Shown here piece after piece: positions 8,716 through 18,059 of a stretch of DNA of 64,000 nucleotides. The first letter of the stretch is position 1; each line of letters begins with the position of its first letter. The position numbers and the translations under genes are program-made. The DNA comes from Paracoccus aerius (GTDB lineage: Bacteria; Pseudomonadota; Alphaproteobacteria; Rhodobacterales; Rhodobacteraceae). Under the pieces are notes generated by a model. The model was given only the letters and a program-made list of their open reading frames with translations. It made no database searches and had not been told where the DNA came from. Location of the stretch: positions 62,001-126,000 of the forward strand of contig NZ_BNCL01000011.1 of assembly GCF_014656455.1 (NCBI RefSeq), in the 5' to 3' direction.

Positions 8716-8941
8716 TCAGCCCGCCGAAGATCACATAGGCGATCGCCGCCCAGATGATCGCGGCAATGACCGAGGTCCAGATCAGCTTGGGCTTCAAGCG
8801 CAGGTCGGCGGGCGCGCCTGCATGGGTGCCGGGCACGATTTCCCCCGCGTCCTGCTGGCTGCGTTGGCCGATCAGGACCACGATGAACAGCGTCAGGAAC
8901 CACAGGACGGCGTAAAGGACGATTCCTCCGGTCAGGTTCAT
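8672..8941 (-). CDS. DUF1467 family small membrane protein
   Basis: The 89-residue protein starts MNLTGGIVLYAVLWFLTLFI and has two membrane helices (about residues 6-25 and 53-75) joined by a polar loop. This matches DUF1467, a family found next to methylmalonyl-CoA epimerase in alphaproteobacteria; its function is unknown. Start and stop overlap by one base with mce (TGATG), so it is translated from the same mRNA. Its 3' end overlaps the EI24 gene on the other strand. Confidence 0.88.
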   Translation of the reverse strand: MNLTGGIVLYAVLWFLTLFIVVLIGQRSQQDAGEIVPGTHAGAPADLRLKPKLIWTSVIAAIIWAAIAYVIFGGLITRADIANLDRMFR

Positions 8942-9345
8942 CAGACTTGCTCCAGTTCGATCAGGCAGCCGTTGAAATCCTTGGGATGCAGGAACAGCAC
9001 CGGCTTGCCATGGGCGCCGATCTTGGGTTCCCCGCTGCCCAGGACGCGGGCGCCTTCGGCCTTCAGGCGGTCGCGGGCGGCCAGGATGTCCTCCACCTCG
9101 AAGCACATGTGATGGATGCCGCCCGACGGGTTCTTGTCCAGGAAGCCCTTGATCGGGCTGTCTTCCCCCAAGGGATGAAGCAGTTCGACCTTTGTGTTGG
9201 GCAGTTCGATGAAGACCACCGTGACGCCGTGGTCGGGTTCGTCCTGCGGGGCGCCGACCTTGGCGCCAAGCGTGCCGGCATACTGGGCCGCGGCCGCGCC
9301 AAGGTCGGGAACAGCGATGGCAACGTGGTTGAGGCGTCCGATCAT
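8941..9345 (-). CDS. mce: Methylmalonyl-CoA epimerase
   Basis: This VOC-fold enzyme interconverts (2R)- and (2S)-methylmalonyl-CoA in the propionyl-CoA to succinyl-CoA route. The 134-residue protein has metal-site elements MIGRLNHVAIAVPDL (His7), GGIHHMCFEVEDI (His near 91) and the C-terminal CLIELEQ. The length fits the family exactly. It is followed without a gap by the DUF1467 gene. The mutase and propionyl-CoA carboxylase genes are not in this window. Confidence 0.94.
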   Translation of the reverse strand: MIGRLNHVAIAVPDLGAAAAQYAGTLGAKVGAPQDEPDHGVTVVFIELPNTKVELLHPLGEDSPIKGFLDKNPSGGIHHMCFEVEDILAARDRLKAEGARVLGSGEPKIGAHGKPVLFLHPKDFNGCLIELEQV

Positions 9346-9473
9346 CTTTTCCTCCGGTTTTGCGGGGTTCTAGGCGTTTTGCGGGACCGGCGAAAGGAAA
9401 ACCCGGCGGCATTAACGGCTTCTTAGCGAATCGGCGGCTAACTGGAAACGCGACATCGGTAGGGGATGAAGAC

Positions 9474-10208
9474 ATGCAGAAAGACATCGTGTCCGACATG
9501 ATCGACACTTTGCCCATGTGGCGGGTTTCGACGCCGAACCGGCCGCTGACCGGCCTGACCGTGCTGGTGGTCGAGGATTCGCGCTTTGCCAGCGAAGCGG
9601 TGCGGCTGTTGTGCCTTCGCTCGGGCGCGCGGATCCGCCGGGCGGATTGCCTGCGTTCGGCCGAGCGGCATCTGCGGACCTATCGCCCGGCCGTGGTGAT
9701 CGTCGATCTGGGCCTGCCCGACGGCGACGGGGCCGACCTGATCCGCCAGATTGCCGCGACCGAGCCTCGGGTCCCCGTCCTGCTGGGCATCTCGGGCGAT
9801 CCGGACCTGGCCGACAGCGCCATGGCCGCGGGGGCCGACGGCTTCCTGCCCAAGCCGATCGAGAGCCTGGCCGTCTTCCAGCAGACCATTCTGGCGGCCC
9901 TTCCGGCCGAGGCGCGGGGCCACGGACTGCGCATCCTGCCGGATGAGGTGATCCAGCCCGACCCTTCGGGCCTGCGCGACGACCTAGCCCATGTGGCCGA
10001 GATCCTGGCCACCGCCCAAGACACCGCAGCGGTTGATTACATCGCGCATTTCCTGGCGGGTATCGCGCGGTCGGCCCATGACCCCGTCCTGGAAGCCGCA
10101 GCCACTGCCCTTGCCCGCGACCATGACGCCGGGCACTCGCTGGCCAGCGACCTGGCGCGGATCAGCGGCCTGGTGCAGGAACGCCTGGCCCGCGTCGCCA
10201 GCATGTAG
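9474..10208 (+). CDS. Response regulator with lone receiver domain and unassigned C-terminal part
   Basis: The 244-residue protein has a receiver domain at about residues 27-145: acidic pair Glu34-Asp35, phospho-acceptor Asp78 in VIVDLGLPDGDG, Ser107 in GISGD, and Lys127 in FLPKPIE. The remaining 100 residues are helical, with histidines and alanines, and show no DNA-binding or cyclase motif; a phosphotransfer-like bundle is possible. The ATG at 9474 has AGGGG upstream. No kinase gene is adjacent. The 3' end is 3 bases from the convergent DUF1501 gene. Confidence 0.85.
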   Translation: MQKDIVSDMIDTLPMWRVSTPNRPLTGLTVLVVEDSRFASEAVRLLCLRSGARIRRADCLRSAERHLRTYRPAVVIVDLGLPDGDGADLIRQIAATEPRVPVLLGISGDPDLADSAMAAGADGFLPKPIESLAVFQQTILAALPAEARGHGLRILPDEVIQPDPSGLRDDLAHVAEILATAQDTAAVDYIAHFLAGIARSAHDPVLEAAATALARDHDAGHSLASDLARISGLVQERLARVASM

Positions 10209-10211
10209 CGA

Positions 10212-11390
10212 TCAACCCAGGATGCGCGGGCTGTCGCCCATGTCGAGGCCTGGAAAAACGCTGCGCTCCAGCACGTCGCGTGGGATGTCGAACAGGTCGC
10301 GCATGACCCAGGCGGCATGGGCGCGGATGTCGCGCAGCGGCATCAGGTCGCGCCCGGCGTAAAGGTCGCCTTCGGCCAGTCCCGGCCAGCCCCCGATCGC
10401 GCGCCCGCCGCGGATGTTGCCGCCCGCCACAAGCATTGCCCCGCCCGTCCCGTGGTCCGTCCCGCCTGTGCCGTTTTCCCGCGCCGTCCGCCCGAACTCG
10501 GTCATCGCCAGGACCGTGGTGCGGCGCCAGTTCGTCCCCAGGTCGGCGCGCAGCGTCAGGATTGCCGCCCCAAGCCGTTGCAACGCACGTTCGATCACCG
10601 GACCCTGCCGCGCATGGCTGTCCCAGCCCGAGATCGAGAAGCTGGCGATCCGCGTCTCGGCGTTCAGGCGGTCGGCGGTGAAGCGGGCCAGGGCCTCGGC
10701 GTCGCGGGTGGGGCCTGCCTCGGTCTCGATCCGGGCCAGGTTGCCGTTGATGATGTCGATGGCCTGGTCCCCAGCCGGGCGGAACAGCGGGTCGTCGTGC
10801 CAGACATCGGCCAGCAGCCGCTGGCCTTGCGCCGACAGGCGGAACCGCGTCTGCGGCGCCCAGCTTTTCGCCGGTGCCGCCCCGTCCAGGATGCGCATGT
10901 CGTCCAGCCCCACCGAATAGGCCGTTTCCGACTGCACCCCCGGCATGGCCTGCAGCAGCCGGTTCAGCCAACCGTCGCGCAGGCGCATCGCCTCGACATC
11001 GGTGCCGGTCCCGGCCTCCAGCAGATCCTGCCCGTCGAAATGGCTCCGCTGGTCGCGATAAGGGGTGGACACCGCAGGCGCGAAGGCCAGTTCGCCCGAC
11101 CGCCACAGCGGCATAAGCGGGGCAAGCGCCGGGTGCAGCGCGAAGAACCCGTCCAGATCCGCCGCCCCGCCATCGGGGCCCAGGGACAGGGTCCGGCGCA
11201 ACCCGCGCAGGTTCGAATCGCCATAGGGCTGGAACACGTCCAGCCCGTCCATCGCGCCCCGCAGGATGATGACGACCAGCCGGTTCTCGCCTGGAAGGGC
11301 GGCAAAGGCCATGGGCGACAGCAGCGGATGGGCCGCGGCCGAACAGCCAATCAGGGCCGAGGATTTCAGGAACAGGCGGCGTGACAGCAT
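10212..11390 (-). CDS. DUF1501 secreted protein (sulfatase-like fold), Tat signal
   Basis: The 392-residue protein begins MLSRRLFLKSSALIGCSAAA, a twin-arginine signal, so it is likely exported folded. DUF1501 features are RLVVIILRGAMDGLDVFQPYG (residues about 37-57) and, near the C-terminus, TEFGRTARENGTGGTDHGTG, reminiscent of the alkaline phosphatase/sulfatase superfamily metal site. It follows the DUF1800 gene by 4 bases. The DUF1800-DUF1501 pair is common in bacteria; its substrate is unknown. Confidence 0.9.
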   Translation of the reverse strand: MLSRRLFLKSSALIGCSAAAHPLLSPMAFAALPGENRLVVIILRGAMDGLDVFQPYGDSNLRGLRRTLSLGPDGGAADLDGFFALHPALAPLMPLWRSGELAFAPAVSTPYRDQRSHFDGQDLLEAGTGTDVEAMRLRDGWLNRLLQAMPGVQSETAYSVGLDDMRILDGAAPAKSWAPQTRFRLSAQGQRLLADVWHDDPLFRPAGDQAIDIINGNLARIETEAGPTRDAEALARFTADRLNAETRIASFSISGWDSHARQGPVIERALQRLGAAILTLRADLGTNWRRTTVLAMTEFGRTARENGTGGTDHGTGGAMLVAGGNIRGGRAIGGWPGLAEGDLYAGRDLMPLRDIRAHAAWVMRDLFDIPRDVLERSVFPGLDMGDSPRILG

Positions 11391-11394
11391 CGCG

Positions 11395-12744
11395 TCATCT
11401 CCGGTTGAAATCGGGCGAGGCCAAAATCAGCGCCAGCCCCTCGGCCGGGCTTTCCGCCCGCGGCACCGCCCGGCGCAGCACCTCCGAGGCGCTGTCGCCA
11501 AGCGCCGTCTCCAGCACCGCGCGCGGGTCCGGCGGCTCAGGCAGCAGCTTCGGCAGCAGGCGCATCGTCCAGTCGATCCGTCCCGCCAATCCCTGGGCCG
11601 TGGCCCAGGCCGAGGCATCCTCGGGCCAGCCGTCCGGTCCGCGCGGCCGCCCCCACCGCTGCCCCATCAGCGCCATCCCGCCCAGGACAAGGTTCGTGAA
11701 CTGGCGCTGATCCAGCGCCAGCACATCCGCGCCCGTCAGTCCACAGGCCCGCAGAGCTGCCACGATATAGTCCAGCGGCTGGCGCACCTTCTGGCGGAAG
11801 CAGCCGCGCAGTTCCGGGGCCTCGGCCAGGACCAGATAAAGGGTCGGCAGGTCGCCCCCGCTGTCGCGGAAGGCGCCAGCCAGCCTGTCCACCAATTCTG
11901 CAGGCGGATCATCGGCGACGAAATGCACCGCCAGCTTGCGGGCGATGTGCCGCGCGGTCGCATCATGCGCGGCCAGATCCTCGATCGCCTGCCGGATCGC
12001 GCCGTCATCATCGCCGCGCTCATAGGCCTTGCCCAGGACCCGGAAGCTGCCCGGTTCGGCCCAAGCCTTGTTGAAGAAGCTGCCGGTGTCGCGGACCGGG
12101 CGGAAGGTCAGCCCCGTCAGCAGCAGCGCCAGTTGGCGCACATCGGCCTGCGCATAACCTGAATCCGCGCCCAGGCTGTGCAATTCAATCATCTCGCGGG
12201 CCAGGTTCTCGTTCACGCCGCGCCCGCGCTTGCCTGCGGAAGAGTTCGGCCCAACCGACTGCACCTGGTCCAGATAGGTGATCATCCGGGAATGCGTCTC
12301 GGCGGCCAGCATCAGGTCGGCGAAGCGGCCGGCCAGGTGCGGGCGGATCGCCTCGTCCACGAAGGCGGCCGAGGCCACGGCGTCGAACAGGTTGCCCGTG
12401 ACGACGGTGAAGTGGTCGGCCCAGAACTGCACCAGGCGTTCGCCGAAGCCGCCCCGGTCATCCACAGCGCGGGCGATCCTGACCTGCGGCGCGCGCATTC
12501 CCAGGTCCCGGACCGTTTCGCGCAGCCGCTTCAGCGCAGGCCGATCCGGTCCCCCCTTCCGCTGGTTCAGATCATGGTTGCGGATCCGGTGGGGCCGATA
12601 ATCCCGCGCCATCGAGAAGCTGCGCGCGTCCGGTCCGGCCGAACCGACAGATCGGACCAGGGCCTGCGGATCGGCGGGCGGGTCGGCCAGGGGCGACAGG
12701 CCATAGCCAAGCCGGATTGCGGCCAGTTGGGGATAGGACAGCAT
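11395..12744 (-). CDS. DUF1800 family protein
   Basis: The 449-residue protein begins MLSYPQLAAIRLGYGLSPL and has the DUF1800 core with FWADHFTV (about residues 126-133), LAREMIELHSLG (about 200-211) and HIARKLAVHFVAD (about 284-296). It has no obvious signal peptide, unlike its partner DUF1501 protein downstream, with which it forms a two-gene operon. The ATG has AAGGGGG 7-8 bases upstream. Biochemical role unknown. Confidence 0.9.
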   Translation of the reverse strand: MLSYPQLAAIRLGYGLSPLADPPADPQALVRSVGSAGPDARSFSMARDYRPHRIRNHDLNQRKGGPDRPALKRLRETVRDLGMRAPQVRIARAVDDRGGFGERLVQFWADHFTVVTGNLFDAVASAAFVDEAIRPHLAGRFADLMLAAETHSRMITYLDQVQSVGPNSSAGKRGRGVNENLAREMIELHSLGADSGYAQADVRQLALLLTGLTFRPVRDTGSFFNKAWAEPGSFRVLGKAYERGDDDGAIRQAIEDLAAHDATARHIARKLAVHFVADDPPAELVDRLAGAFRDSGGDLPTLYLVLAEAPELRGCFRQKVRQPLDYIVAALRACGLTGADVLALDQRQFTNLVLGGMALMGQRWGRPRGPDGWPEDASAWATAQGLAGRIDWTMRLLPKLLPEPPDPRAVLETALGDSASEVLRRAVPRAESPAEGLALILASPDFNRR

Positions 12745-12813
12745 TCGCGCCCCCTTGCAACGCGGGGGCCTTCCCCCGGCGCAAGGTTATGCACGCAGAA
12801 GGCGAATGTCAGA

Positions 12814-14589
12814 TCACTCTTTCGGCAGGACGCGCAGGCGCAGGTCGCGCAACTGTTCGTTGGTGGGTTCGCTGGGCGCGCCCATCATCAGATCCTCGGC
12901 CCGCTGGTTCATCGGGAACATGATGACCTGCCGGATGTTCTGCTCGTCCGCCAGCAGCATCACGATCCGGTCGATGCCGGCAGCACAGCCCCCGTGCGGC
13001 GGCGCGCCATAGCGGAAGGCCTTGACCATGCCGCCGAAGCGCTTTTCGACCTCGGCTGCCGGATAGCCGGCCAGTTCGAAGGCCTTGAACATGATCTCGG
13101 GCTTGTGGTTGCGGATCGCGCCGGAAATCAGTTCATAGCCGTTGCAGGCGAGGTCGTACTGATAGCCCTTGACCTGCAAGGGATCACCGTTCAGCGCGTC
13201 CAGCCCGCCCTGCGGCATCGAGAACGGGTTGTGGCTGAAGTCGATCTTGCCGTCGTCGGTCTTCTCGTACATCGGGAAATCGACGATCCAGGCGAACTTG
13301 AACTGGTTTTCCTGTGTCAGGCCAAGCTCTCGCCCGATCTCGTTGCGGGCGCGGCCCGCGACGGCCTCGAACTGCTCGGGCTTGCCGCCCAGGAAGAAGA
13401 CGGCATCGCCCTCGCCCAGGCCAAGCTGCTGGCGGATCGCCTCGGTCGGCTCGGCGCCAAGCGCCTTGGCGATCGGACCCGCGGCCTCGGTCGAGCCATC
13501 CTCGGCCTTGCGCCAGAAGATATAGCCCATGCCCGGCAGACCCTCGCGCTGCGCGAAGGCGTTCATGCGGTCGGCGAACTTGCGCGACCCGCCGGTGGGC
13601 GCGGGGATGGCGCGGATCTCGGTGCCTTCCTGTTCCAGCAGCTTGGCGAAGATGCCGAAGCCGGAACCGCGGAAGTGGTCGGACACCACCTGCATCTCGA
13701 TCGGGTTGCGCAGGTCGGGCTTGTCGCTGCCGTATTTCAGCAGGGCTTCGGCATAGGGGATGCGCGGCCAGTTGGCATCGACGGGGCGGCCGCCCCCGAA
13801 TTCTTCGAACAGGCCCTGGATCACGGGCTGGATCGCGGCGAAAACATCCTCCTGGTTCACGAAGGACATTTCCAGGTCAAGCTGGTAGAAGTCGGTCGGG
13901 CTGCGGTCGGCGCGCGGATCCTCGTCGCGGAAGCAGGGGGCGATCTGGAAATACTTGTCGAAGCCCGCGACCATGATCAGCTGCTTGAACTGCTGGGGGG
14001 CCTGCGGCAGGGCATAGAACTTGCCCGGATGCAGACGCGAGGGCACCAGGAAGTCGCGCGCGCCTTCGGGCGACGACGCGGTGATGATGGGCGTCTGGAA
14101 TTCCGTGAAGCCCTGGTCCCACATGCGGTTGCGGATGGACCGGATCACCTTGGACCGCAGCATGATGTTGTTGTGCAGGCTTTCCCGGCGCAGATCCAGG
14201 AAGCGATAGGCGAGGCGCGTTTCCTCGGGGTATTCCTGGTCGCCGAAGACCGGCAGCGGCAGTTCGTCCGACGGGCCCAGGACTTCCAGGTCGGTGGCGT
14301 AGACCTCGATCTCGCCGGTGGGCAGCTTGGGGTTGACCAGGGACGCGTCGCGCAGCTTCACGCGGCCGTCGATGCGGATCACGGTTTCGGCGCGCAGCTT
14401 GTCCATCGCGGCGAAGGCGGGGCTGTCGCTGTCGGCCAGCACCTGCGTCATGCCGTAATGGTCGCGCAGATCGACGAACAGCACGCCCCCGTGGTCGCGG
14501 ACCCGATGGACCCAGCCCGACAGGCGGACGGTTTCCCCTGCATGGGCGGCGGTCAGATCGCCGCAGGTATGGCTGCGATAGGCGTGCAT
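12814..14589 (-). CDS. aspS: Aspartyl-tRNA synthetase
   Basis: The class II synthetase charges tRNA-Asp, and in many alphaproteobacteria also tRNA-Asn. The 591-residue protein has an OB-fold anticodon domain ([22 protein letters not shown], about residues 24-45), class II motif 2 ([19 protein letters not shown], about 216-234), the bacterial GAD insertion, and motif 3 (GIDRIVMLL, about 541-549). GatABC is not visible in this window, so discriminating behaviour cannot be judged. It is a single gene, with the CPBP gene upstream on the same strand. Confidence 0.96.
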   Translation of the reverse strand: MHAYRSHTCGDLTAAHAGETVRLSGWVHRVRDHGGVLFVDLRDHYGMTQVLADSDSPAFAAMDKLRAETVIRIDGRVKLRDASLVNPKLPTGEIEVYATDLEVLGPSDELPLPVFGDQEYPEETRLAYRFLDLRRESLHNNIMLRSKVIRSIRNRMWDQGFTEFQTPIITASSPEGARDFLVPSRLHPGKFYALPQAPQQFKQLIMVAGFDKYFQIAPCFRDEDPRADRSPTDFYQLDLEMSFVNQEDVFAAIQPVIQGLFEEFGGGRPVDANWPRIPYAEALLKYGSDKPDLRNPIEMQVVSDHFRGSGFGIFAKLLEQEGTEIRAIPAPTGGSRKFADRMNAFAQREGLPGMGYIFWRKAEDGSTEAAGPIAKALGAEPTEAIRQQLGLGEGDAVFFLGGKPEQFEAVAGRARNEIGRELGLTQENQFKFAWIVDFPMYEKTDDGKIDFSHNPFSMPQGGLDALNGDPLQVKGYQYDLACNGYELISGAIRNHKPEIMFKAFELAGYPAAEVEKRFGGMVKAFRYGAPPHGGCAAGIDRIVMLLADEQNIRQVIMFPMNQRAEDLMMGAPSEPTNEQLRDLRLRVLPKE

Positions 14590-14648
14590 GGTCGTTCCCC
14601 GAATAATCCGCCGTGCATCAAGCGCGGCAGGGGCGGGAAGTCAACCTG

Positions 14649-15311
14649 TCAGAACGGCCGCACCACGTTGCCGCTGTAGAAATAGACGCCCATGCCGACC
14701 GCGAACAGGATGTTGCCCGCCACCGCGTGCAGCACCCAGGCCGAGGGGAAGCCGTGGCGCAGATAGGCACGGGCGAAGAACCAGCCCCCCAGGAAGGTCA
14801 GGATCGCCACGATCCAGGACCAGTACATCAGGTGAGCGAATGAAAAGACCGCGGCGTTCAGCGCGATGGCCGCCCGCCCCCGGGGCAGGATGGCGGCGTA
14901 GCGATGGAAGAACAGCGGGCGGAAGATCAGTTCCTGCGGCAAGGCCGACAGGAAAGGATAGAACAGCCAGATCACCCCCAGGAACTCGGGCCGGGCGCGG
15001 GCCATCGCGAACAGCGCGCCAGGCCGGGTCTGCCACAGGATCAGCGCGCCCGCAGCCAGCGTGATCAGCGCGATGCCCGCGATCTCGGCCCAGGGCAGTC
15101 GGCGCCAGCCGCGCACCAGCGACCGCCAGCTGAAGCCTCCGGTCAGCCACAAAAGGCCCATCCCGGCCAGGCTGAACACCGCAAGCGCGCGGAACAGCAG
15201 ATGGGGCGGCATGAACAGCGCGATGGCCAGCGGCGCCCCGACATAGAGTGCCGCGAACTCGACCCACAGCCGCGTGCGCGGCCTTACCGCGTCAGGCGCG
15301 TCTGCAACCAT
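14649..15311 (-). CDS. CPBP family intramembrane metalloprotease
   Basis: The 220-residue protein starts MVADAPDAV and has 6-8 hydrophobic segments. CPBP/Rce1-like motifs are PQELIFRPLFFHR (about residues 129-141), FSFAHLMYW (about 161-169) and HAVAGN (about 199-204), which carry the proposed catalytic Glu and His residues. The first motif has Gln-Glu where many members have Glu-Glu. The start overlaps the upstream GH25 gene by 28 bases, implying coupling. The substrate is unknown. Confidence 0.82.
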   Translation of the reverse strand: MVADAPDAVRPRTRLWVEFAALYVGAPLAIALFMPPHLLFRALAVFSLAGMGLLWLTGGFSWRSLVRGWRRLPWAEIAGIALITLAAGALILWQTRPGALFAMARARPEFLGVIWLFYPFLSALPQELIFRPLFFHRYAAILPRGRAAIALNAAVFSFAHLMYWSWIVAILTFLGGWFFARAYLRHGFPSAWVLHAVAGNILFAVGMGVYFYSGNVVRPF

Positions 15312-16075
15312 CGCACCCAATCCGCGCGGCTGCCCGCAAAGGCGTTGAGGTCGGTATTGCCCCGGATGCCCGGCACGATGCCGGTTCCGGTATATTGCCA
15401 GAAAGCCCAACGCTGGCCGGGATAGGGAACGCTGGGATGATTGGCGACGGATCGCAGCCAGAACTCGGCCCGCATGTCGCCCAGCCGATTGTCGCGGTAG
15501 AAATCGACCGTGGTATAGATGATCGGACGCTGACCGTAGTGGCGGCCCACGATCTCCATGAAGATCGAGGCCTGCTGCTTGATTTCCTGCGGCGAGGGCC
15601 GATAGGGACAGGTCCGCGAATTGGTCCATTCAAGGTCGATGACCGGCGGAAGCGAGCCGATCTCGCGCGGGACCTGGCGGATGAACCATGCCGCCTGCTC
15701 CGCCCCGCTGCGGCAGAAGTAGTAATAGTGATAGGCGCCGCGCGGGATGCGGGCATCGGCAGCCTCTCTCCAGTAGCGGTGGAAGTTCGGATCGTAATGA
15801 TCTCCCCCCTCGGTGGCCTTGATGAAGGCAAAGCTGATGCCCGCGTTGCGGACCCGGTTCCAGTCGATATCGCCCTGCCAGCGCGACACGTCGATGCCAT
15901 GGACGGCATGGCCGTAGGGATGGCGGCCACCCCAGTCATGCGGCGCCGAATCGCCCAGTTGAGGATTGGCGCCCGGCCCTGGCGCGGGCCGGTATCCGCC
16001 CCGTTCCGGCGTTCGCGAGCACGCAACCGCCAGCACCAGCATCAACCCAATCAACAGCTTCGATAGAACCCTCAT
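15284..16075 (-). CDS. GH25 family lysozyme, lipoprotein
   Basis: The 263-residue protein has a lipoprotein signal ending at VAC-S (Cys19), a short Pro/Gly linker, then a GH25 muramidase domain: GIDVSRWQGDIDW (about residues 60-72), FAFIKATEGG (about 83-92), GAYHYYYF (about 112-119) and VIDLEWT (about 144-150). The Asp and Glu residues of these motifs form the usual active site. It should cleave peptidoglycan from the periplasmic face. It precedes the CPBP gene in a two-gene unit. Confidence 0.9.
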   Translation of the reverse strand: MRVLSKLLIGLMLVLAVACSRTPERGGYRPAPGPGANPQLGDSAPHDWGGRHPYGHAVHGIDVSRWQGDIDWNRVRNAGISFAFIKATEGGDHYDPNFHRYWREAADARIPRGAYHYYYFCRSGAEQAAWFIRQVPREIGSLPPVIDLEWTNSRTCPYRPSPQEIKQQASIFMEIVGRHYGQRPIIYTTVDFYRDNRLGDMRAEFWLRSVANHPSVPYPGQRWAFWQYTGTGIVPGIRGNTDLNAFAGSRADWVRWLQTRLTR

Positions 16076-16180
16076 CCTGCCCCCGTGACGTCCTGATCGG
16101 ATCTTGTTCGGTCAGGCTTATCGCAAGGTCGTGAGGGAAAGTCACCGGGCCGTGACGGTCACGAGTGCGTCAGAAGCGGC

Positions 16181-16486
16181 CTATTGGTCCGCAGGTTCGC
16201 CCACAGCGACCGGGGCTGCTTCCGTTCCGCGCGCTTCGCCTTCTTCCAGTTGCGGTGTTCCTTCGGGCGACACCAGGGGCGGGGCCGTTCCGTCGGTGCC
16301 CTCGGCATTGGTCAGGGGGGTGCCTTCGGGTGGCGGCGTGGTCGAGATGCCGGCATTCTGTTCGTCCGTGCCGGGCCTGAACACGATGAATGCCACAAAG
16401 GCGGCGATCAGCACGATGGCGATCGCCGTCAGGGCCGGCACATGGCGGCGGGCCGAACGCTGCGGGTTGTTGTCGTTGTGGGACAT
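16181..16486 (-). CDS. Small single-pass membrane protein, unknown function
   Basis: From the ATG at 16486 the protein has 101 residues: a basic N-terminus, one membrane helix (about residues 19-37, TAIAIVLIAAFVAFIVF), then a disordered Pro/Thr/Glu-rich periplasmic tail. A start 10 codons earlier at 16516 is also open. It lies 45 bases downstream of the flavoprotein gene stop on the same strand. The layout resembles many uncharacterised Rhodobacteraceae envelope proteins. Confidence 0.65.
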   Translation of the reverse strand: MSHNDNNPQRSARRHVPALTAIAIVLIAAFVAFIVFRPGTDEQNAGISTTPPPEGTPLTNAEGTDGTAPPLVSPEGTPQLEEGEARGTEAAPVAVGEPADQ

Positions 16487-16531
16487 GTGATCTTCTCCGA
16501 TAGCTTGGCAAGCCAACTGCCGGAGGCAGGC

Positions 16532-17911
16532 CTAGTTCCTGTCGGGCACCAGCTTTCCGGGGTTCAGGATGTTGCGGGGGTCAAGCGCCGCCTTGATCTG
16601 CCCCATCAAGGCCCAGCCCTCGCCATGCTGGGCGCCCATCAATCCGCGCTTGCCCGTGCCGATGCCATGTTCGCCGCTGATCGTGCCGCCCACGGCAAGC
16701 GCGCGTTCGGCCATGCGCGTGGCGATCCGCTTGGCCGCGCCCACCTCGTCGGGATTGGCAGGATCCACCAGAAGCAGCGAATGGAAGTTGCCGTCGCCCA
16801 CATGGCCCAGGATCGGTCCGATCAGCCCTTCGGCCGCGATATCCTCGGCTGCGGCATGGACGGCCGCGGGCAGATGCGACATCGGCACGCAAACATCGGT
16901 GATCAGCCCCGAGGCGCCGGGCCGCAGGGCAAGGCAGGCATGATAGGCACCGTGCCGCATCCGCCACAAACGCGCACGATCCTCGGCCGTGGTAGCCCAG
17001 TCGAACCCTTCGGCGCCGAACTCGGCGGCAATCTCGCCAAAGCGTGCCGCATCCTCGCGCACGGCGGCGGGGCTGCCGTGGAACTCGATCATCAGATGCG
17101 GCTTTTCCGGCAGGCTGCTGCCCGAATGCAGGTTGAAGGCCCGGGCGCTTGCCGCATCGACGAACTCGATCCGCGCCATGGGGATGCCGGACTGGATCGT
17201 CGCGCTGACGCATTCCACCGCATGATCCAGGCTGTCGAAGGCGCAGACGGCCGCGGCCACCTCCTCGGGTTGGCCCTGCAGCCGCAGGGTCAGTTCGGTG
17301 ATGACGCCCAGCGTGCCTTCGGATCCGACGAACAGCCCGGTCAGGTCGTAACCGGCGCTGGACTTCGCCGCACGCGTGCCGGTGCGGATGATGCGCCCGT
17401 CCGCCAGCACGACCTGCAGCGCGATGACATTCTCGCGCATGGTGCCGTATCGCACCGCCGTGGTGCCGCTGGCCCGGGTGGCCGCCATGCCGCCAAGGCT
17501 GGCATTTGCGCCCGGATCGACCGGGAAGAACAGCCCCGTCGCGCGCAGTTCGGTGTTCAACGCCTCGCGCGTGACGCCGGGCTGGACGCTGGCCTGCATG
17601 TCTTCGGCGCGAACCTCGACAACCCGGTCCATCCGCAACAGATCCAGGCTCAGCCCGCCCGAAAGCGGCAGCGCGTGCCCTTCGAGAGAGGTGCCGGTTC
17701 CCCAGGCGATCACGGGAACCCCGGCCTCGTTGCAGATGCCCAGGATCCTTGATACCTCTTCGGCAGTCTCGGGCCAGGCCACGGCATCGGGCGGAGGCGA
17801 GCGGTGGAATGCCTCGGATTGGGCATGGTGGTCGCGGTCGGCTGCGGTTTCCGACAAGCGCGGACCCAGGACGGCCCGCAGGCGTTGGGCGGTCTCGGCA
17901 GGCAAGCTCAT
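16532..17911 (-). CDS. FAD-linked oxidase, D-lactate dehydrogenase-like
   Basis: The 459-residue protein has an FAD_binding_4 domain (PVIAWGTGTSLEGHALPLSG, about residues 67-86, and ASLGGMAATRASGT, about 128-141) and the C-terminal FAD-oxidase domain with EHGIGTGKRGLM near 425. This matches cytochrome-linked D-lactate dehydrogenases and related D-2-hydroxyacid oxidases; glycolate oxidase GlcD is a close alternative. AAGGGA lies 6 bases before the ATG at 17911, so the longer reading frame to 17971 is rejected. Confidence 0.87.
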   Translation of the reverse strand: MSLPAETAQRLRAVLGPRLSETAADRDHHAQSEAFHRSPPPDAVAWPETAEEVSRILGICNEAGVPVIAWGTGTSLEGHALPLSGGLSLDLLRMDRVVEVRAEDMQASVQPGVTREALNTELRATGLFFPVDPGANASLGGMAATRASGTTAVRYGTMRENVIALQVVLADGRIIRTGTRAAKSSAGYDLTGLFVGSEGTLGVITELTLRLQGQPEEVAAAVCAFDSLDHAVECVSATIQSGIPMARIEFVDAASARAFNLHSGSSLPEKPHLMIEFHGSPAAVREDAARFGEIAAEFGAEGFDWATTAEDRARLWRMRHGAYHACLALRPGASGLITDVCVPMSHLPAAVHAAAEDIAAEGLIGPILGHVGDGNFHSLLLVDPANPDEVGAAKRIATRMAERALAVGGTISGEHGIGTGKRGLMGAQHGEGWALMGQIKAALDPRNILNPGKLVPDRN

Positions 17912-18059
17912 GGTCATTCCCTTGGTTGTTGCCAACAGGTTAGCGGGAAGATGAAACTTGGCAAACCCCACCGCGTTCTGTCATCAACGGTTTACAAAAG
18001 TGCCATAACGTCGCGCCAAAAGCCGTTGCCAGACCAAATTGGACTTTCCAGGACCGCAG

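Noticed and set aside
12178-14679. Plus-strand ORF of 833 codons opposite aspS
   Set aside because: Same kind of antisense shadow with no family resemblance.
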